A stretch of 64,000 bases of DNA from Hymenobacter sp. CRA2 (GCF_002007105.1 NZ_MVBC01000003.1:1-64000); one strand, 5' to 3'; numbered from the stretch's first letter, positions 34,121-43,534 are shown. The notes: generated from the letters alone by a model not told the origin. Numbers and translations: made by a program.

Positions 34121-34157
34121 CAAACATGCCCGGCCGATGGCTGGGCATGTTTGTTCT
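34121..34157. terminator. Terminator between SDR and DoxX genes
   Basis: CAAACATGCCC pairs with GGGCATGTTTG with an inner GCC/GGC, then TTCTTG. It is positioned between the convergent SDR and DoxX genes. Confidence 0.85.
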
Positions 34158-34182
34158 TGTAATCACGCCAATGGGTGCCCGT

Positions 34183-34584
34183 TTATTGCGCTTTGCGGTC
34201 CAGGCAAAGGCGGTTTTGGTCGGCGTGGAGCAGGAGCAGGTAGAAAAATAAGCCGTGCACGAGTTGCGTGCCCAGCGTATCCCATTGTTCGCGCAGGCCC
34301 GTACCAAACACCAAGGCCAGCAGAATAAGCAGCCCGCCCACCAGGGCCCAGCGCGTAAACAGCCCCAGCAAGAGCAGCAGCCCTACGCTGAACTCCAGTA
34401 GTGGCAGCACCGTAGCAAAGGCTTCTACCAGCGCGCCGGGCAGCCAGGTATCGGCGAAGCTACTCACCATACCGGCCCGAAAAGCGCCCAACTTGGGTAG
34501 GCGCACCAGGCCGTGCATAAAGAAATTGGCGCCCATCAGCAGGCGGCCCAGCACAAAGGCTAGCTGCGCATTGGTCAGGTTCAT
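34183..34584 (-). CDS. DoxX-family membrane protein
   Basis: A 133-aa small membrane protein with four hydrophobic segments, in the DoxX/DoxD-like superfamily. The N-terminus AFVLGRLLMGANFFMHGLVRL (helix 1 with a conserved HG) is typical. Members are linked to redox processes or membrane quinones, but the function is mostly unknown. It lies 25 bases downstream of the flavin-reductase gene on the same strand and may be in one operon with it. Confidence 0.88.
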   Translation of the reverse strand: MNLTNAQLAFVLGRLLMGANFFMHGLVRLPKLGAFRAGMVSSFADTWLPGALVEAFATVLPLLEFSVGLLLLLGLFTRWALVGGLLILLALVFGTGLREQWDTLGTQLVHGLFFYLLLLHADQNRLCLDRKAQ

Positions 34585-34609
34585 AACTGGCGTTTAGGCT
34601 ACACTAAGA

Positions 34610-35245
34610 TTACGGAATGCGTTGGGGGCCCTGCCCTGCGCGGGCGTAGGCGTAGCGCGCCAGCGGCGTGGCGCGGTAGTAGCTTTCCAGGCCGGAGATG
34701 CACGCTGTGTCGATGGCGGCCAGGTCGAGGGTGCCGTCGGGGCGCAGGGCTTCGGGAGCTATGTACACGTGCTCCACGGTGCCGATGAGCAGCACCGTAC
34801 CGTTGAGCTTGATGGGCAGCTCCTCGGCCAGGCGCAGCCCGATGCTCACCTGGCTTTCGGCCACGTAGGGCGCGGCAAATCCATCGCGGTACACGGGGGT
34901 AAAGCCGCAGGCGTCGAACTCAGATTCTTCACGCGGAAAGTTGGCCGAGGTGTAGTGCGCCGCCCCTGCGTGCGTAGCCGGCACATGATTCAGGGTGTAG
35001 CAGCCCGTAGCCCGAACGTTTTTGTAGGTGTGGCGCGGCACCGTAGTAGGGCGCGTCACCATGCCGAGCACGGCGGGGTCGGAGCCCAGGTGCACTACCG
35101 AACTGAAAATAGCCAGGTTGGTGCGGCCCTCGTCGTCGGCTGTGCCTACGAGGTTGGCGGGTTTGTAGCCGGGCAGGGCGTTGACGAGGTTCAGTCGGTA
35201 GATTTTCTCGAAGGCGTGGAGGTCGGCGGCGGTGAAGTGGTGCAT
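34610..35245 (-). CDS. Flavin reductase-like, FMN-binding split-barrel protein
   Basis: A 211-aa protein of the flavin reductase family (DIM6/NTAB type). The pattern LGMVTRPTTVPRHTYKNVRATG, ANFPREESEFDACGFTP and SQVSIGLRLAEELPIKLNGTVLLIGTVEHVYI is typical of FMN-binding split barrels (shown in part). It probably reduces or binds FMN with NADH; the partner is unknown. Start ATG 35245 fits the length. It is followed by DoxX, so both may form a small redox unit. Confidence 0.9.
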   Translation of the reverse strand: MHHFTAADLHAFEKIYRLNLVNALPGYKPANLVGTADDEGRTNLAIFSSVVHLGSDPAVLGMVTRPTTVPRHTYKNVRATGCYTLNHVPATHAGAAHYTSANFPREESEFDACGFTPVYRDGFAAPYVAESQVSIGLRLAEELPIKLNGTVLLIGTVEHVYIAPEALRPDGTLDLAAIDTACISGLESYYRATPLARYAYARAGQGPQRIP

Positions 35246-35580
35246 GGGCAGTGGAGTATAGGTATAGTACCGCTTCGCCGGGTCATTGTTCTGCTCGCCA
35301 GTACGCCGCATTCAAGCCTTTGGCAGCCAACCGTCAGGCAGCAGTGACCCATCCGGCACGCGGCCATAGATATCCGATTCGGGCCTCAACGCCAGCCGAT
35401 ACGGCCACCGAGCCCGGCACCGGCCTCATTTGCTGCTTTTAGCCACTGCAGTAATAGCCGAATCAGCTACGCGGCGGCTGCCGACAGAAAAAAGAGAAAA
35501 TGTTGTAGCCCAGCGAGTAATTCTGCCGTATACCCAGCTTGCCTCGCCACGCAGACGAGCCGCCCGCACTTCTTACCGCT
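35246..35580. other. Gene-free spacer
   Basis: 335 bp between the flavin reductase start and the 57-aa locus. A sequence (AAAAT at 35497-35501, GTATAC at 35528-35533) resembles one before the other small locus at 27502-27539. Otherwise nothing recognisable. Confidence 0.4.
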
Positions 35581-35754
35581 ATGTTTAAGCAAACTACCGC
35601 GCCTGCTCCTATCGCGCACCAGGGCCTGCCCCCGGCCCGTCCTTCCGATCCGCTCCGTGCTCCGCGCCCGCGCCGCTCCCAGCAGCCCGGCCAGGAGCCC
35701 GAACCTGCTCAGCCCGAACGCGCGCAGCCCCGCTCCGTGGGCCGCTGGTGCTAG
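35581..35754 (+). CDS. Small Pro/Arg-rich hypothetical protein or sRNA locus
   Basis: A 57-aa product that is rich in Pro, Arg, Gln and Ala and ends in RSVGRWC. No signal peptide or known motif. A 19-bp perfect terminator stem begins 21 bases after its stop, so it is a separate transcription unit. It resembles the 63-aa locus at 27561 in size, composition and layout. The protein may be real, or the RNA may be the product. Confidence 0.4.
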   Translation: MFKQTTAPAPIAHQGLPPARPSDPLRAPRPRRSQQPGQEPEPAQPERAQPRSVGRWC

Positions 35755-35775
35755 GCAGCCTGCCACACGCCCATA

Positions 35776-35822
35776 ACAAGCGGGGCCCGGTCAGCTAACT
35801 GACCGGGCCCCGCTTGTTTTTT
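35776..35822. terminator. Bidirectional terminator, 19-bp perfect stem
   Basis: ACAAGCGGGGCCCGGTCAG pairs perfectly with its complement around a CTAA loop, then TTTTTTG. It ends the 57-aa locus and, on the other strand, the TonB/DUF4249 operon (last stop at 35840). Confidence 0.95.
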
Positions 35823-35839
35823 GTCGGCAACAGCACCCG

Positions 35840-38296
35840 CTAGCGGGCTTGTGCCACGCCCGAGGCCTTCACCTCGAAGGTGAAGCTGCGGCTGCCAGCC
35901 AGGCCCGAATCGGCCAGCCCCTGCACCACTACCACGTACTTGCCGGCCTCGTCGGACGTGTAGAACTCCAGTTGCTGCCCACTGGCGGAGGAGGTCAGCA
36001 CCTGAGGGTTCCAGTATAGCAGGTTACGCAAGTCGGGCAGGCGGCTTTGCTGCTGCTGGGCGGTGGCGTAGCGTGGGGAGTAGAATTCCCGCTCCCATTG
36101 CAGGCCCTCGTACTCCTGAACCAGGGCGCGGGCATCGGGCCGATAGCCAGCCAGGTCGCCTTTGTAGGTAGTGTAACTCACGATGCCGCTGTACATCAGC
36201 CCCGCTTGCATGAAGCGGCCATCCATTACCTCCAGCGTTTTGATCTTTAGCGGGTCCATTTTCATTACGCGGTTGATGTCGAAAAACGGCACCCCGTCGA
36301 GCAGCACCATGGGGTCATCGTCGAAGTAGGCCCCGCTGACTTTGTCGACTACCATGAAGTGGAAACCGTCCTTGCGTAGGCGCACCTGCACGCCCGGTAC
36401 GTACTCGCGCATTACTTCCTCCATCACTTTGAAGCGCGTGTAATCATCGAGCCGGTACAGCTCCGAGGCCTTGCCGTAGAGGGAAACGCTATCGGCCAGC
36501 GGCTGGGCAAATGCGCTGAGCGGTTTGCGGAAGTACGCGTTCTGGGCCTGCATCTGCAGGTGGCGCTGCGTCAGCTCGGGGCGGTACAGTTCGGGCAGGG
36601 CCAGCCCGGGCGCCGGCCGCGGTACGAACACCGCCGAAAACGGATTGTGAATTTCGAAGCGGTAGATGCTGTCCTGCCGGGTATTGGTTTGCAGCACCAG
36701 ATTTTTGGGCCCGTATAAGTCCCGCACCTCAAAGTGTACCGCGCCGTTGGCGTCACTCAATGAGCTGTACATGCGTACGGGCACGCCGGGCGCGGCCAGA
36801 TAGGCTGGAATTTGCGCCGCCGGCTGGTTGGTATGTTTATTAAACACGCGGCCCTGCACCAGGTGCCCGTTGAATTCGGGTACGTATGGCCGCGGTAGCG
36901 GGCCGCCGGCCAATACCTTGTCCCAGCTAAACCGGCGCCAGCCCTGGGTTAGCATCAGGTTGTCGGCGGCTTCATCGGCCTCAGCGGAACTATCCCGGAG
37001 GTAATAGCCGGGATTTTCGATGACCCCGGGCAAATCCGAAGTAAGCCACAGGTAGCTGCTGATATCAGCGGCGGTGGCAGCCCTAGTAGCCAGCGAATCG
37101 AGTCGGTACACGGCCACCGACAGGTTAGCCGGCGCCTCCGCGCCGGTGCCGTCGTTGGTGCGTAGGCTCAGGCTTACCTTGTCGCGGGTGCCGTACTGGC
37201 GGCGGTCGGCGGCGGCGCTGATGCTCAGCTGCGCCTTGGGCCGCTGGAAATACAGCCGCTCGCACACCGGCCGCTGCTGCGCATCGAAGGCGGTGAAATG
37301 CAGCACGCCCTCGGGCAGCCGGCTTTTGTCCAGCAGCAGTTGCCCCTGGCTGTTGGCCAGCGGCAGGCTCGTCGCCACGAAGGCCTGCTGGCCAGCATGG
37401 CCCAGCACGTATACCGGGCCACTGGCTGCGGCCGGCCCGCTGGCCCGCACCGATAAGCTCACCTGGTTCGGGCCGGCGTCGTCCAGGCTCAGCACGTAAC
37501 CCTGCTCGTTCACGGCCGGCGCCTGGCTGGTTACGGTCTGCTGCCCCGGTAATTTTACCACCGCGGTGTACGCCTTGCCTGCTTCGGTGGGCGTAAAGGC
37601 GAACCGGCCCATGCCAAACTTCAGCGTTTTGAAGCGCGCCACTACCTTATTCTGCGGGTCCAGCAGCACGCCTTCTGCGTCCAGGCCGCGGCCAGTTTTG
37701 TCGGCTACCTTGAAGCCCACCTTGCTCGGCAGGCCCTTCACCAGATTGCCGCCTTCGGGAAAAAACTGCACGTCGATGCCCGCCGAATCGGCGGCGGCAG
37801 GCAGCCGCTCCGCGAAGGTGTTGACCACCGTCACCGTGCTGTGGAAGTAATACTCCGGCCCGAAGTTTTTCATCCAGTTGGTATAAGCCCGTACCGTGTA
37901 GCGGCCCGAGGCCAGCGTGGCCGGCAGCTGAAAGGAGCCGTGCCCGGCAGCCTGCTTCAGCTCAATTTTGCCCTGTAGCACGGGCCTCTGCTTAGCGTCG
38001 AGCACCTCCACGTAGGCCACCTTGCTGAGCGGCAGCGGCTGGTGCCGGGAGCCGGCCACGGCGTAGAGCTTAAACCACATGATGTCGCCGCCCACGTACA
38101 GGCTGCGGTCGAGGTGCAGAAAGAGCTTTTCGTGCGCGTCCTGCTGGCTGTAGTTTTCAAAAGCCTGGGCTACGGGTAGCGCCGGGGCCGGCGCCTGGGC
38201 CCAGGCACCGCTGGCATTCAGCCAGGCCAGCCCAACCGCTGCGCGCAAGCCCATCCGCACGATGCCTGCCATGGTATGTGGTCGTTTCGGGTTCAT
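35840..38296 (-). CDS. Exported MG2-like protein with TonB-receptor plug-like domain
   Basis: An 818-aa exported protein with signal peptide (residues about 1-34). The first half resembles the MG2 domains of bacterial macroglobulin-like proteins: EKLFLHLDRSLYVGGDIMWFKLY (shown in part) and TVRAYTNWMKNFGPEYYF. Near residues 670-725 is a segment PMVLLDGVPFFDINRVMKMDPLKIK and VMDGRFMQAGLMYSGIVSY that looks like the plug domain of a TonB-dependent receptor, but no 22-strand barrel can follow in the remaining ~95 residues. It is the last gene of the operon 44322-35840 and starts 13 bases after the first DUF4249 stop. It may act with the TonB receptor at the outer membrane; the function is unknown. 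Confidence 0.8.
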   Translation of the reverse strand: MNPKRPHTMAGIVRMGLRAAVGLAWLNASGAWAQAPAPALPVAQAFENYSQQDAHEKLFLHLDRSLYVGGDIMWFKLYAVAGSRHQPLPLSKVAYVEVLDAKQRPVLQGKIELKQAAGHGSFQLPATLASGRYTVRAYTNWMKNFGPEYYFHSTVTVVNTFAERLPAAADSAGIDVQFFPEGGNLVKGLPSKVGFKVADKTGRGLDAEGVLLDPQNKVVARFKTLKFGMGRFAFTPTEAGKAYTAVVKLPGQQTVTSQAPAVNEQGYVLSLDDAGPNQVSLSVRASGPAAASGPVYVLGHAGQQAFVATSLPLANSQGQLLLDKSRLPEGVLHFTAFDAQQRPVCERLYFQRPKAQLSISAAADRRQYGTRDKVSLSLRTNDGTGAEAPANLSVAVYRLDSLATRAATAADISSYLWLTSDLPGVIENPGYYLRDSSAEADEAADNLMLTQGWRRFSWDKVLAGGPLPRPYVPEFNGHLVQGRVFNKHTNQPAAQIPAYLAAPGVPVRMYSSLSDANGAVHFEVRDLYGPKNLVLQTNTRQDSIYRFEIHNPFSAVFVPRPAPGLALPELYRPELTQRHLQMQAQNAYFRKPLSAFAQPLADSVSLYGKASELYRLDDYTRFKVMEEVMREYVPGVQVRLRKDGFHFMVVDKVSGAYFDDDPMVLLDGVPFFDINRVMKMDPLKIKTLEVMDGRFMQAGLMYSGIVSYTTYKGDLAGYRPDARALVQEYEGLQWEREFYSPRYATAQQQQSRLPDLRNLLYWNPQVLTSSASGQQLEFYTSDEAGKYVVVVQGLADSGLAGSRSFTFEVKASGVAQAR

Positions 38297-38308
38297 TCTT
38301 TCTAAATC

Positions 38309-39475
38309 TTAGCGCCAGAAGCTGGGGCGCACATTGGTGCCGCGCTTGCGGCAGTCCACGCATTCTGGGGTGGATGCGGTGTAGCCCAAGAGGGTGCCCT
38401 CCGCAGAATATATTCCTTCAATCGGCAACCAGACAAAGGAGGAGAAGGCCCCCCGCACGTCGCGTAAGTACACATCCCGCGTCAGCTGGCAGCTCTCATA
38501 ACCCGTGTCGAAAGACAGCCACGGGCGCGGCAGCTCGGACCGGTCGATAAACAAGCGCTTTTCGGTGGTCGAATAGGCCCCGACGTATCCCAGCACCGGC
38601 TGGTCCGGGTCGTTCAGGTCGTGCACGTTGCCGGTGAGCTGCGAGGGCAGCGGGTCGAACAAAGTGCCGATGTTCTCCGTGTTCTTGCGCAGCAGGTCCC
38701 AGTACGCGTATTCCTCGGCCGTCTGCGCGTGCTGCTTCACCAGGATGCTGTACTTCACCTGCAGCTTGGCCGAGCGCTTCGGCAACGTGGTAAGCGGCAG
38801 GCGCGACACCACCGCCTGGCCGAGCTGCGTGGTGTTGGTCAGGCGAATAGTGGTACTAGGCGCCGAGGTCCAGCAGCGATAGATGTCCTCCTGCCGAAAC
38901 TGTATCTGGTTGTTCTTCCACTCGAACAACGACCGGTGGGCCGAGGTGAATTCCCACGTCTCGTCGAAGTCCCAGCGGTAGTACTGCGCTTGGTTGTTCG
39001 CGTCGTGCGTGCTCACGTTGATTTCGACCCCATCGTCTGCGACTTGGAAGCCAAGGCTGTCGATTTCGGGCGTGATGGTAACGGCCGTGTAATCGGAAGC
39101 GTATTCGCGCCCGGCGGCGGAGAATAAATGCAGGCGGTACTTGCGGCCCGCGGCCAGGGTTTGCGCCGGCGAGGTGTAGGTACCAGGGGCTGAGGCAGCT
39201 TCATTAAGCGTAATGCGGCTGCCGGCCTCGTCCTCGATGTACACCCGCGCCCGTGCCTCTACTGGCGGCTGCCCAGTGGCTTTTACATCGAAGCTTCGGG
39301 AGAGTTTGATCGTTGAAATACCCCGGGCGTTGATGTAGCCGTCCACCACCAGGAGCCTGTTGTCGGCGTCCTTTAATTCGGGGTTAAACGGATCAATGCA
39401 GCCGGCCAGAGCCACCACTGCCCACGGCAACATCCGCGCCACCCGGCTCTGTACCTTACTGTTCAAATGTCGCAT
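38309..39475 (-). CDS. DUF4249 lipoprotein (copy A)
   Basis: A 388-aa predicted outer-membrane lipoprotein with signal ending AVVALAGCIDP (lipobox cysteine about residue 26). DUF4249 proteins are Bacteroidota-specific and occur next to TonB-dependent receptors; a SusD-like partner role is proposed by analogy, not shown. The first ~200 residues are beta-rich. It is a tandem paralogue of the next gene; a ~185-bp stretch (38571-38755) is almost identical to 39842-40026, although the rest of the genes diverge clearly. It lies between its paralogue and the MG2/plug gene in one operon. Confidence 0.9.
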   Translation of the reverse strand: MRHLNSKVQSRVARMLPWAVVALAGCIDPFNPELKDADNRLLVVDGYINARGISTIKLSRSFDVKATGQPPVEARARVYIEDEAGSRITLNEAASAPGTYTSPAQTLAAGRKYRLHLFSAAGREYASDYTAVTITPEIDSLGFQVADDGVEINVSTHDANNQAQYYRWDFDETWEFTSAHRSLFEWKNNQIQFRQEDIYRCWTSAPSTTIRLTNTTQLGQAVVSRLPLTTLPKRSAKLQVKYSILVKQHAQTAEEYAYWDLLRKNTENIGTLFDPLPSQLTGNVHDLNDPDQPVLGYVGAYSTTEKRLFIDRSELPRPWLSFDTGYESCQLTRDVYLRDVRGAFSSFVWLPIEGIYSAEGTLLGYTASTPECVDCRKRGTNVRPSFWR

Positions 39476-39579
39476 AGGCTAGTATTTCGATAATAAATAC
39501 CCTGGGTCGGCAGCGGAAACGTGAGCAAAACAGGGACGAATTATTCAAGCAATAATACCGGGTGCTGAGGCAGGCAGCT

Positions 39580-40737
39580 TCAGCGCCAGAAGCCGGGGCG
39601 CACATTGGTACCACGCAGGCGGCAATCCGTACAACCCGCCGAGCCAGAAGTATAGGCGATGATGCTACCCTGCCCATCATATAGGGCTTCGAGGGGAAGA
39701 ACCGCCGGGCTGGCAAACGCCGCCGCTACGTCGCGCACCTCCACGGTGTCAGGCGGGCTGCAGCTTTCGTAGCCGGTCTCAAACAAGCGGCCATCCTGGG
39801 GCAGTTGCGCCCATTCGATGAAGATGCGCTTCTGGGTTTCGGAATAGGCCCCGACGTATCCCAGCACCGGCTGGTCCGGGTCGTTCAGGTCGTGCACGTT
39901 GCCGGTGAGCTGCGAGGGCAGCGGGTCGAACAAAGTGCCGATGTTCTCCGTGTTCTTGCGCAGCAGGTCCCAGTAGGCGTACTCCTCGGCCGTCTGCGCG
40001 TGCTGCTTCACCAGGATGCTGTACTTTATCCGCAGCTTCTGCGACTTCGCCGGGATGGTTATCAGCGGAAGCTTTGACACTACTGTTTCGCTGAGCCGGC
40101 TAACGTCGGCTAGCCGAATGCTGGTGCTCGGCTGTGATATCCAGCAGCGGTAAATGTCTTCGCCTCGCCCCTGAAGCCGTCTGTTCACGTACTCAAGGTA
40201 CGACCTGTAAGCCGAGGTAAATTCCCACGTTTCGTCATAGTTCCAGCGGTAGTACTGCACTTGGTTGGTGTTATCGTGCGTACTCACGTCGATGACGACC
40301 CCGTTGGAGGTGGAGGCCCACGCTACCGAGTCAATTTCTGGCGTATTCAGCGCGGCCGTGTAGTCGGAGGTGTATTCCTTGCCGGCGTTGGTGAAGAAAT
40401 GCAGGCGGTACTTGCGGGCCGGGTTGAGCACCTGCGAGGGCGAGGTGTAAGTACCAGGGGCCGAAGGGGCTTCGCTAAGCGTGATGCGGCTGCCGGCCTC
40501 GTCCTCGATGTATACCCGTGCCCGCGTTTCGGTCGGGGCCTGTCCGCCGGCGCTCAGGTTGAAGGTGCGCGAGAGCTTGATGGTCGTCACGCCTTTGGTG
40601 TTGATGAACCCGTCCACCACCAGGTAGTTTTTGTTGGTGTCGGCCACCTTCGGGTTGAAGGGGTCGATACACCCGGCGGCCAGCAGCAACAGCCCCCAGG
40701 CAAGCAGGCGAGTTGTCCGGTATAATGTGCTTTGCAT
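39580..40737 (-). CDS. DUF4249 lipoprotein (copy B)
   Basis: A 385-aa lipoprotein with signal ending LLLAAGCIDPF (cysteine about residue 23). Paralogue of copy A with shared blocks such as IKLSR(S/T)F, RARVYIEDEAGSRITL and TYTSP, and an identical central tract. The gene begins 1 base after the TonB receptor stop, so the two are translationally close and probably work together. The ~100-bp spacer to copy A holds no terminator. Confidence 0.9.
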   Translation of the reverse strand: MQSTLYRTTRLLAWGLLLLAAGCIDPFNPKVADTNKNYLVVDGFINTKGVTTIKLSRTFNLSAGGQAPTETRARVYIEDEAGSRITLSEAPSAPGTYTSPSQVLNPARKYRLHFFTNAGKEYTSDYTAALNTPEIDSVAWASTSNGVVIDVSTHDNTNQVQYYRWNYDETWEFTSAYRSYLEYVNRRLQGRGEDIYRCWISQPSTSIRLADVSRLSETVVSKLPLITIPAKSQKLRIKYSILVKQHAQTAEEYAYWDLLRKNTENIGTLFDPLPSQLTGNVHDLNDPDQPVLGYVGAYSETQKRIFIEWAQLPQDGRLFETGYESCSPPDTVEVRDVAAAFASPAVLPLEALYDGQGSIIAYTSGSAGCTDCRLRGTNVRPGFWR

Positions 40738-40738
40738 C

Positions 40739-43534
40739 CTAGAAGCGGAAGTTATAAGTAACTGTGGGGATGGGTTGGCCGAAGATGGAAAGCTGGTAGC
40801 CGTTGATCTTACCGTTTTCCGATTTAAAGTAGACCGAGTACGGGTTCTTGCGCCCCGTCAGGTTGTACACGCCCACCGTCCAGGAGCTGTGGGCCAGCTT
40901 TTTCACCTTGTGGTTGCCCTCGATGTTCAGGGCCAGGTCGAGGCGGTAGTAATCCGGGATGCGGTAGGCGTTGCGGTCGGAGTAGAGCACGCGCAGCGCG
41001 TTGCCCACGTAGTACTTGGCAATGGGCAGGGTGATGGGCCGCCCGGTGCTGTAGTTGAAGTTGAGCGAGGTGCTGAAGCGGCGGCTGAAGCGGTAGTTAC
41101 CGATCATCATCACGTCGTGGGGCTTGTCGAAGTTGCTGGGGTAGTACTGCCCGCCGTTGATGATTTCCGAGGGAGCAATGCCGTTGACGCGCACCAGCGA
41201 GCGGGAGTAGGTGTAGCTCACCCAGCCGTTGATCTTGCCCGTGAGCTTGCGCAGCATCACCTCCACCCCGTAAGCCTTGCCCTGGGCGTTTATCACGTCC
41301 TGCTCGATGTTGTGATTCAGAATCAGCGAGGCGCCGCTCTTGTAGTCCACCACGTCGCGCAGCCACTTGTAGTAGGTTTCCACCGAGGCCTCGATGGTGT
41401 TGTTCTTGAAGTTGCGGTAGTAGCCCAGGGCCACCTGGTCGCCCACCTGCGGGCGCAGGTTCACGTCGCTCAGCTTCCAGATATCGGTGGGCGACACCGA
41501 GGCTGTGTTGGTGAGCATGTTAATGTACTGGCGCGTGCGGTTGTAGCTGGCCTTCACCGAGGAGTTGTCGGTGAGGGCGTACTTCACCGAGGCCCGGTAC
41601 TCCGGCCCGTGGTAGGTAGCCATTACCTGCCCCGGCTTGTAGCGCACCGTGTCCACGATGGTGCCTTCGTTGCGGGGGGCGCCGGCCGCGTAGCGCGGCA
41701 CGTCCTTCGGGCCCAGGGCGTGGTAGAAGGAGTAGCGCAGGCCCAAGGACACGGCCAGGCGCGGCGTCACGTCGATGCGGTCTGACACGTACAGAGCGCT
41801 TTCCAGCCCCTGCTCGCGGCTAAGCACATCCGTCTTCACCAGCGACTCTGCGCCCAAGGGGCGCAGGCTGCCGGGCGCCACCTGGTAGTGAATCGCGCTG
41901 CCCCCGAACTCGATGGTGTGCTTGGGATTGAGATAGTAGCTGAAGTCGAGCTGGGCACTAGTTTGGTTCAGGCTGTAGCGCAGCTCCGAGGAGTTGACGG
42001 GGTTTTTCTCGCTGCGGATGTCGTACTCGTAGTGGCTAAACGCCGTCGTGGCGACGCTGTAGAGGCGGTTGTTGTAGATGTGCTTCCACTTCAGGCTCGC
42101 GTTCTGGTTCAGGTAGCGGTACGTGGTGTCGGCCGCCAGCCGGAACTTGTCGCGGCTGAGGTAGCCGGTCAGGTACACCGAGTTCTTGTCGTTGATGTCG
42201 TAGCTCAGGTGCGCGTTCAGGTCGTAGAACGAGGCCGAGCTTTCGCGGAAGCTCTTGTTGGGCAGCCGCTGCAGCAGCCAGTCGGAGTACGAGGAGCGGC
42301 CGCTGATGATAAACGAGGCTTTGTCCTGCAGAATAGGTCCTTCCAGCATGAGGCGGCTGGTGAGCGGCCCGATGCCGCCGGCCCCACCCAGCTTCTTGCG
42401 GTTGCCCTCGCGGGTGGCAATGTCGAGCACCGACGAAAGGCGCCCGCCGTACTTGGCCGGAATGGCGCTTTTGTAGAGTTCCACGCCCTTCAGCACGTCG
42501 GGGTTGAAGGCGGAGAAGAAGCCGAACAAGTGCGAGGGGTTGTACACCGTCGCGTCGTTGAACAGGATCAGGTTCTGGTCGGTGGAGCCGCCGCGCACGT
42601 TCATGCCGGTGCTCCCCTCGCCCACCGATTTCACGCCGGGCAGGGTGAGCACCACGCGCAGGATGTCCGTCTCGCCAAACGCCGTGGGCACCTGCTTAAT
42701 GGTCTTGATGTCGAGCTTCTCCAGCCCCATCTGCATGCCCGACACGTTGCGGTCCTTTTCGCCCTCGATGACCACCTCCTTGAGCGGGGTCACGTCTTCT
42801 TCCACGTCAATCTCCAGCTTGCCGTCGTTGCGCAGCACCACCACGCGCCGGGTGTTCTTGATGCCGATGCCGCGCACCATGATGGCGTGGCGGCCCAGCG
42901 GCAGGGTCAGCGAGTAGTAGCCGAACTGGTCGGTGGAGGCCCCTACGCTCGGCGACTCCACGTACACGCTCACGCCCACGGCCGGTTCGCCAGTATTGGC
43001 ATCGCGCACGTGGCCGGCCACGGTGGCCTTGCCGCTGGGGTTGGGCGTCTGCCCGATGTCGTACACGCGGCCTTCAGCGTTGCGCTTGGTGCGGGGCTTG
43101 TTCAGCGCGTCCAGCGGGTCGTCGCCCCCGGGAGCGGTGGCTACGGATCCGTCGGTAAGCGGCTGGAAGAACATGGGCGCCAAGCCCGTTTGCAGGGCTT
43201 GGCCCGAGGTGATGTACACCCGGCTCTGCTCATCGATGGCGTAGCGCAGGCCGCCCTGCTTAAACACGGCATCGAGCACGGCGGGCAGCGGCTGCTGTTC
43301 CACCGTCAGGTTGATGCAGAGGCTGTCCACCGTCAGGGGCTCGAAGTGGAAGCGGTACTTGGTCTGGCTTTCGATCTGCTGGGCAAACTGCTCGAAGGAG
43401 GCGTTGGCAAACCGGGCGCTGATCAGGGTGTTGGTGGGCTGCTGTGCCCAGACCAGCTGCGCGCTGCCCAGTAGCCACAGCCACAGGCCCAGCCGCAGCA
43501 GCGCCCGTAGCGGATTCGAATCGTTGGAGTTCAT
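40739..43534 (-). CDS. TonB-dependent receptor with STN and carboxypeptidase-like N-terminal domains
   Basis: A 931-aa outer-membrane receptor for an unknown ligand. Signal peptide to about residue 30, an STN domain (about 35-105), a CarboxypepD_reg-like domain (AGHVRDANTGEPAVGVSVYVE, here in part, about 160-240), a plug (about 250-380, with VKSVGEGSTGMNVRGGSTDQ), and a 22-strand barrel ending in the expected aromatic residue (VTYNFRF). STN normally signals to a FecR anti-sigma factor, but none lies nearby. ATG 43534 is the start of the signal peptide. The gene is second in the operon, 17 bases after the upstream secreted-protein gene. Confidence 0.95.
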   Translation of the reverse strand: MNSNDSNPLRALLRLGLWLWLLGSAQLVWAQQPTNTLISARFANASFEQFAQQIESQTKYRFHFEPLTVDSLCINLTVEQQPLPAVLDAVFKQGGLRYAIDEQSRVYITSGQALQTGLAPMFFQPLTDGSVATAPGGDDPLDALNKPRTKRNAEGRVYDIGQTPNPSGKATVAGHVRDANTGEPAVGVSVYVESPSVGASTDQFGYYSLTLPLGRHAIMVRGIGIKNTRRVVVLRNDGKLEIDVEEDVTPLKEVVIEGEKDRNVSGMQMGLEKLDIKTIKQVPTAFGETDILRVVLTLPGVKSVGEGSTGMNVRGGSTDQNLILFNDATVYNPSHLFGFFSAFNPDVLKGVELYKSAIPAKYGGRLSSVLDIATREGNRKKLGGAGGIGPLTSRLMLEGPILQDKASFIISGRSSYSDWLLQRLPNKSFRESSASFYDLNAHLSYDINDKNSVYLTGYLSRDKFRLAADTTYRYLNQNASLKWKHIYNNRLYSVATTAFSHYEYDIRSEKNPVNSSELRYSLNQTSAQLDFSYYLNPKHTIEFGGSAIHYQVAPGSLRPLGAESLVKTDVLSREQGLESALYVSDRIDVTPRLAVSLGLRYSFYHALGPKDVPRYAAGAPRNEGTIVDTVRYKPGQVMATYHGPEYRASVKYALTDNSSVKASYNRTRQYINMLTNTASVSPTDIWKLSDVNLRPQVGDQVALGYYRNFKNNTIEASVETYYKWLRDVVDYKSGASLILNHNIEQDVINAQGKAYGVEVMLRKLTGKINGWVSYTYSRSLVRVNGIAPSEIINGGQYYPSNFDKPHDVMMIGNYRFSRRFSTSLNFNYSTGRPITLPIAKYYVGNALRVLYSDRNAYRIPDYYRLDLALNIEGNHKVKKLAHSSWTVGVYNLTGRKNPYSVYFKSENGKINGYQLSIFGQPIPTVTYNFRF

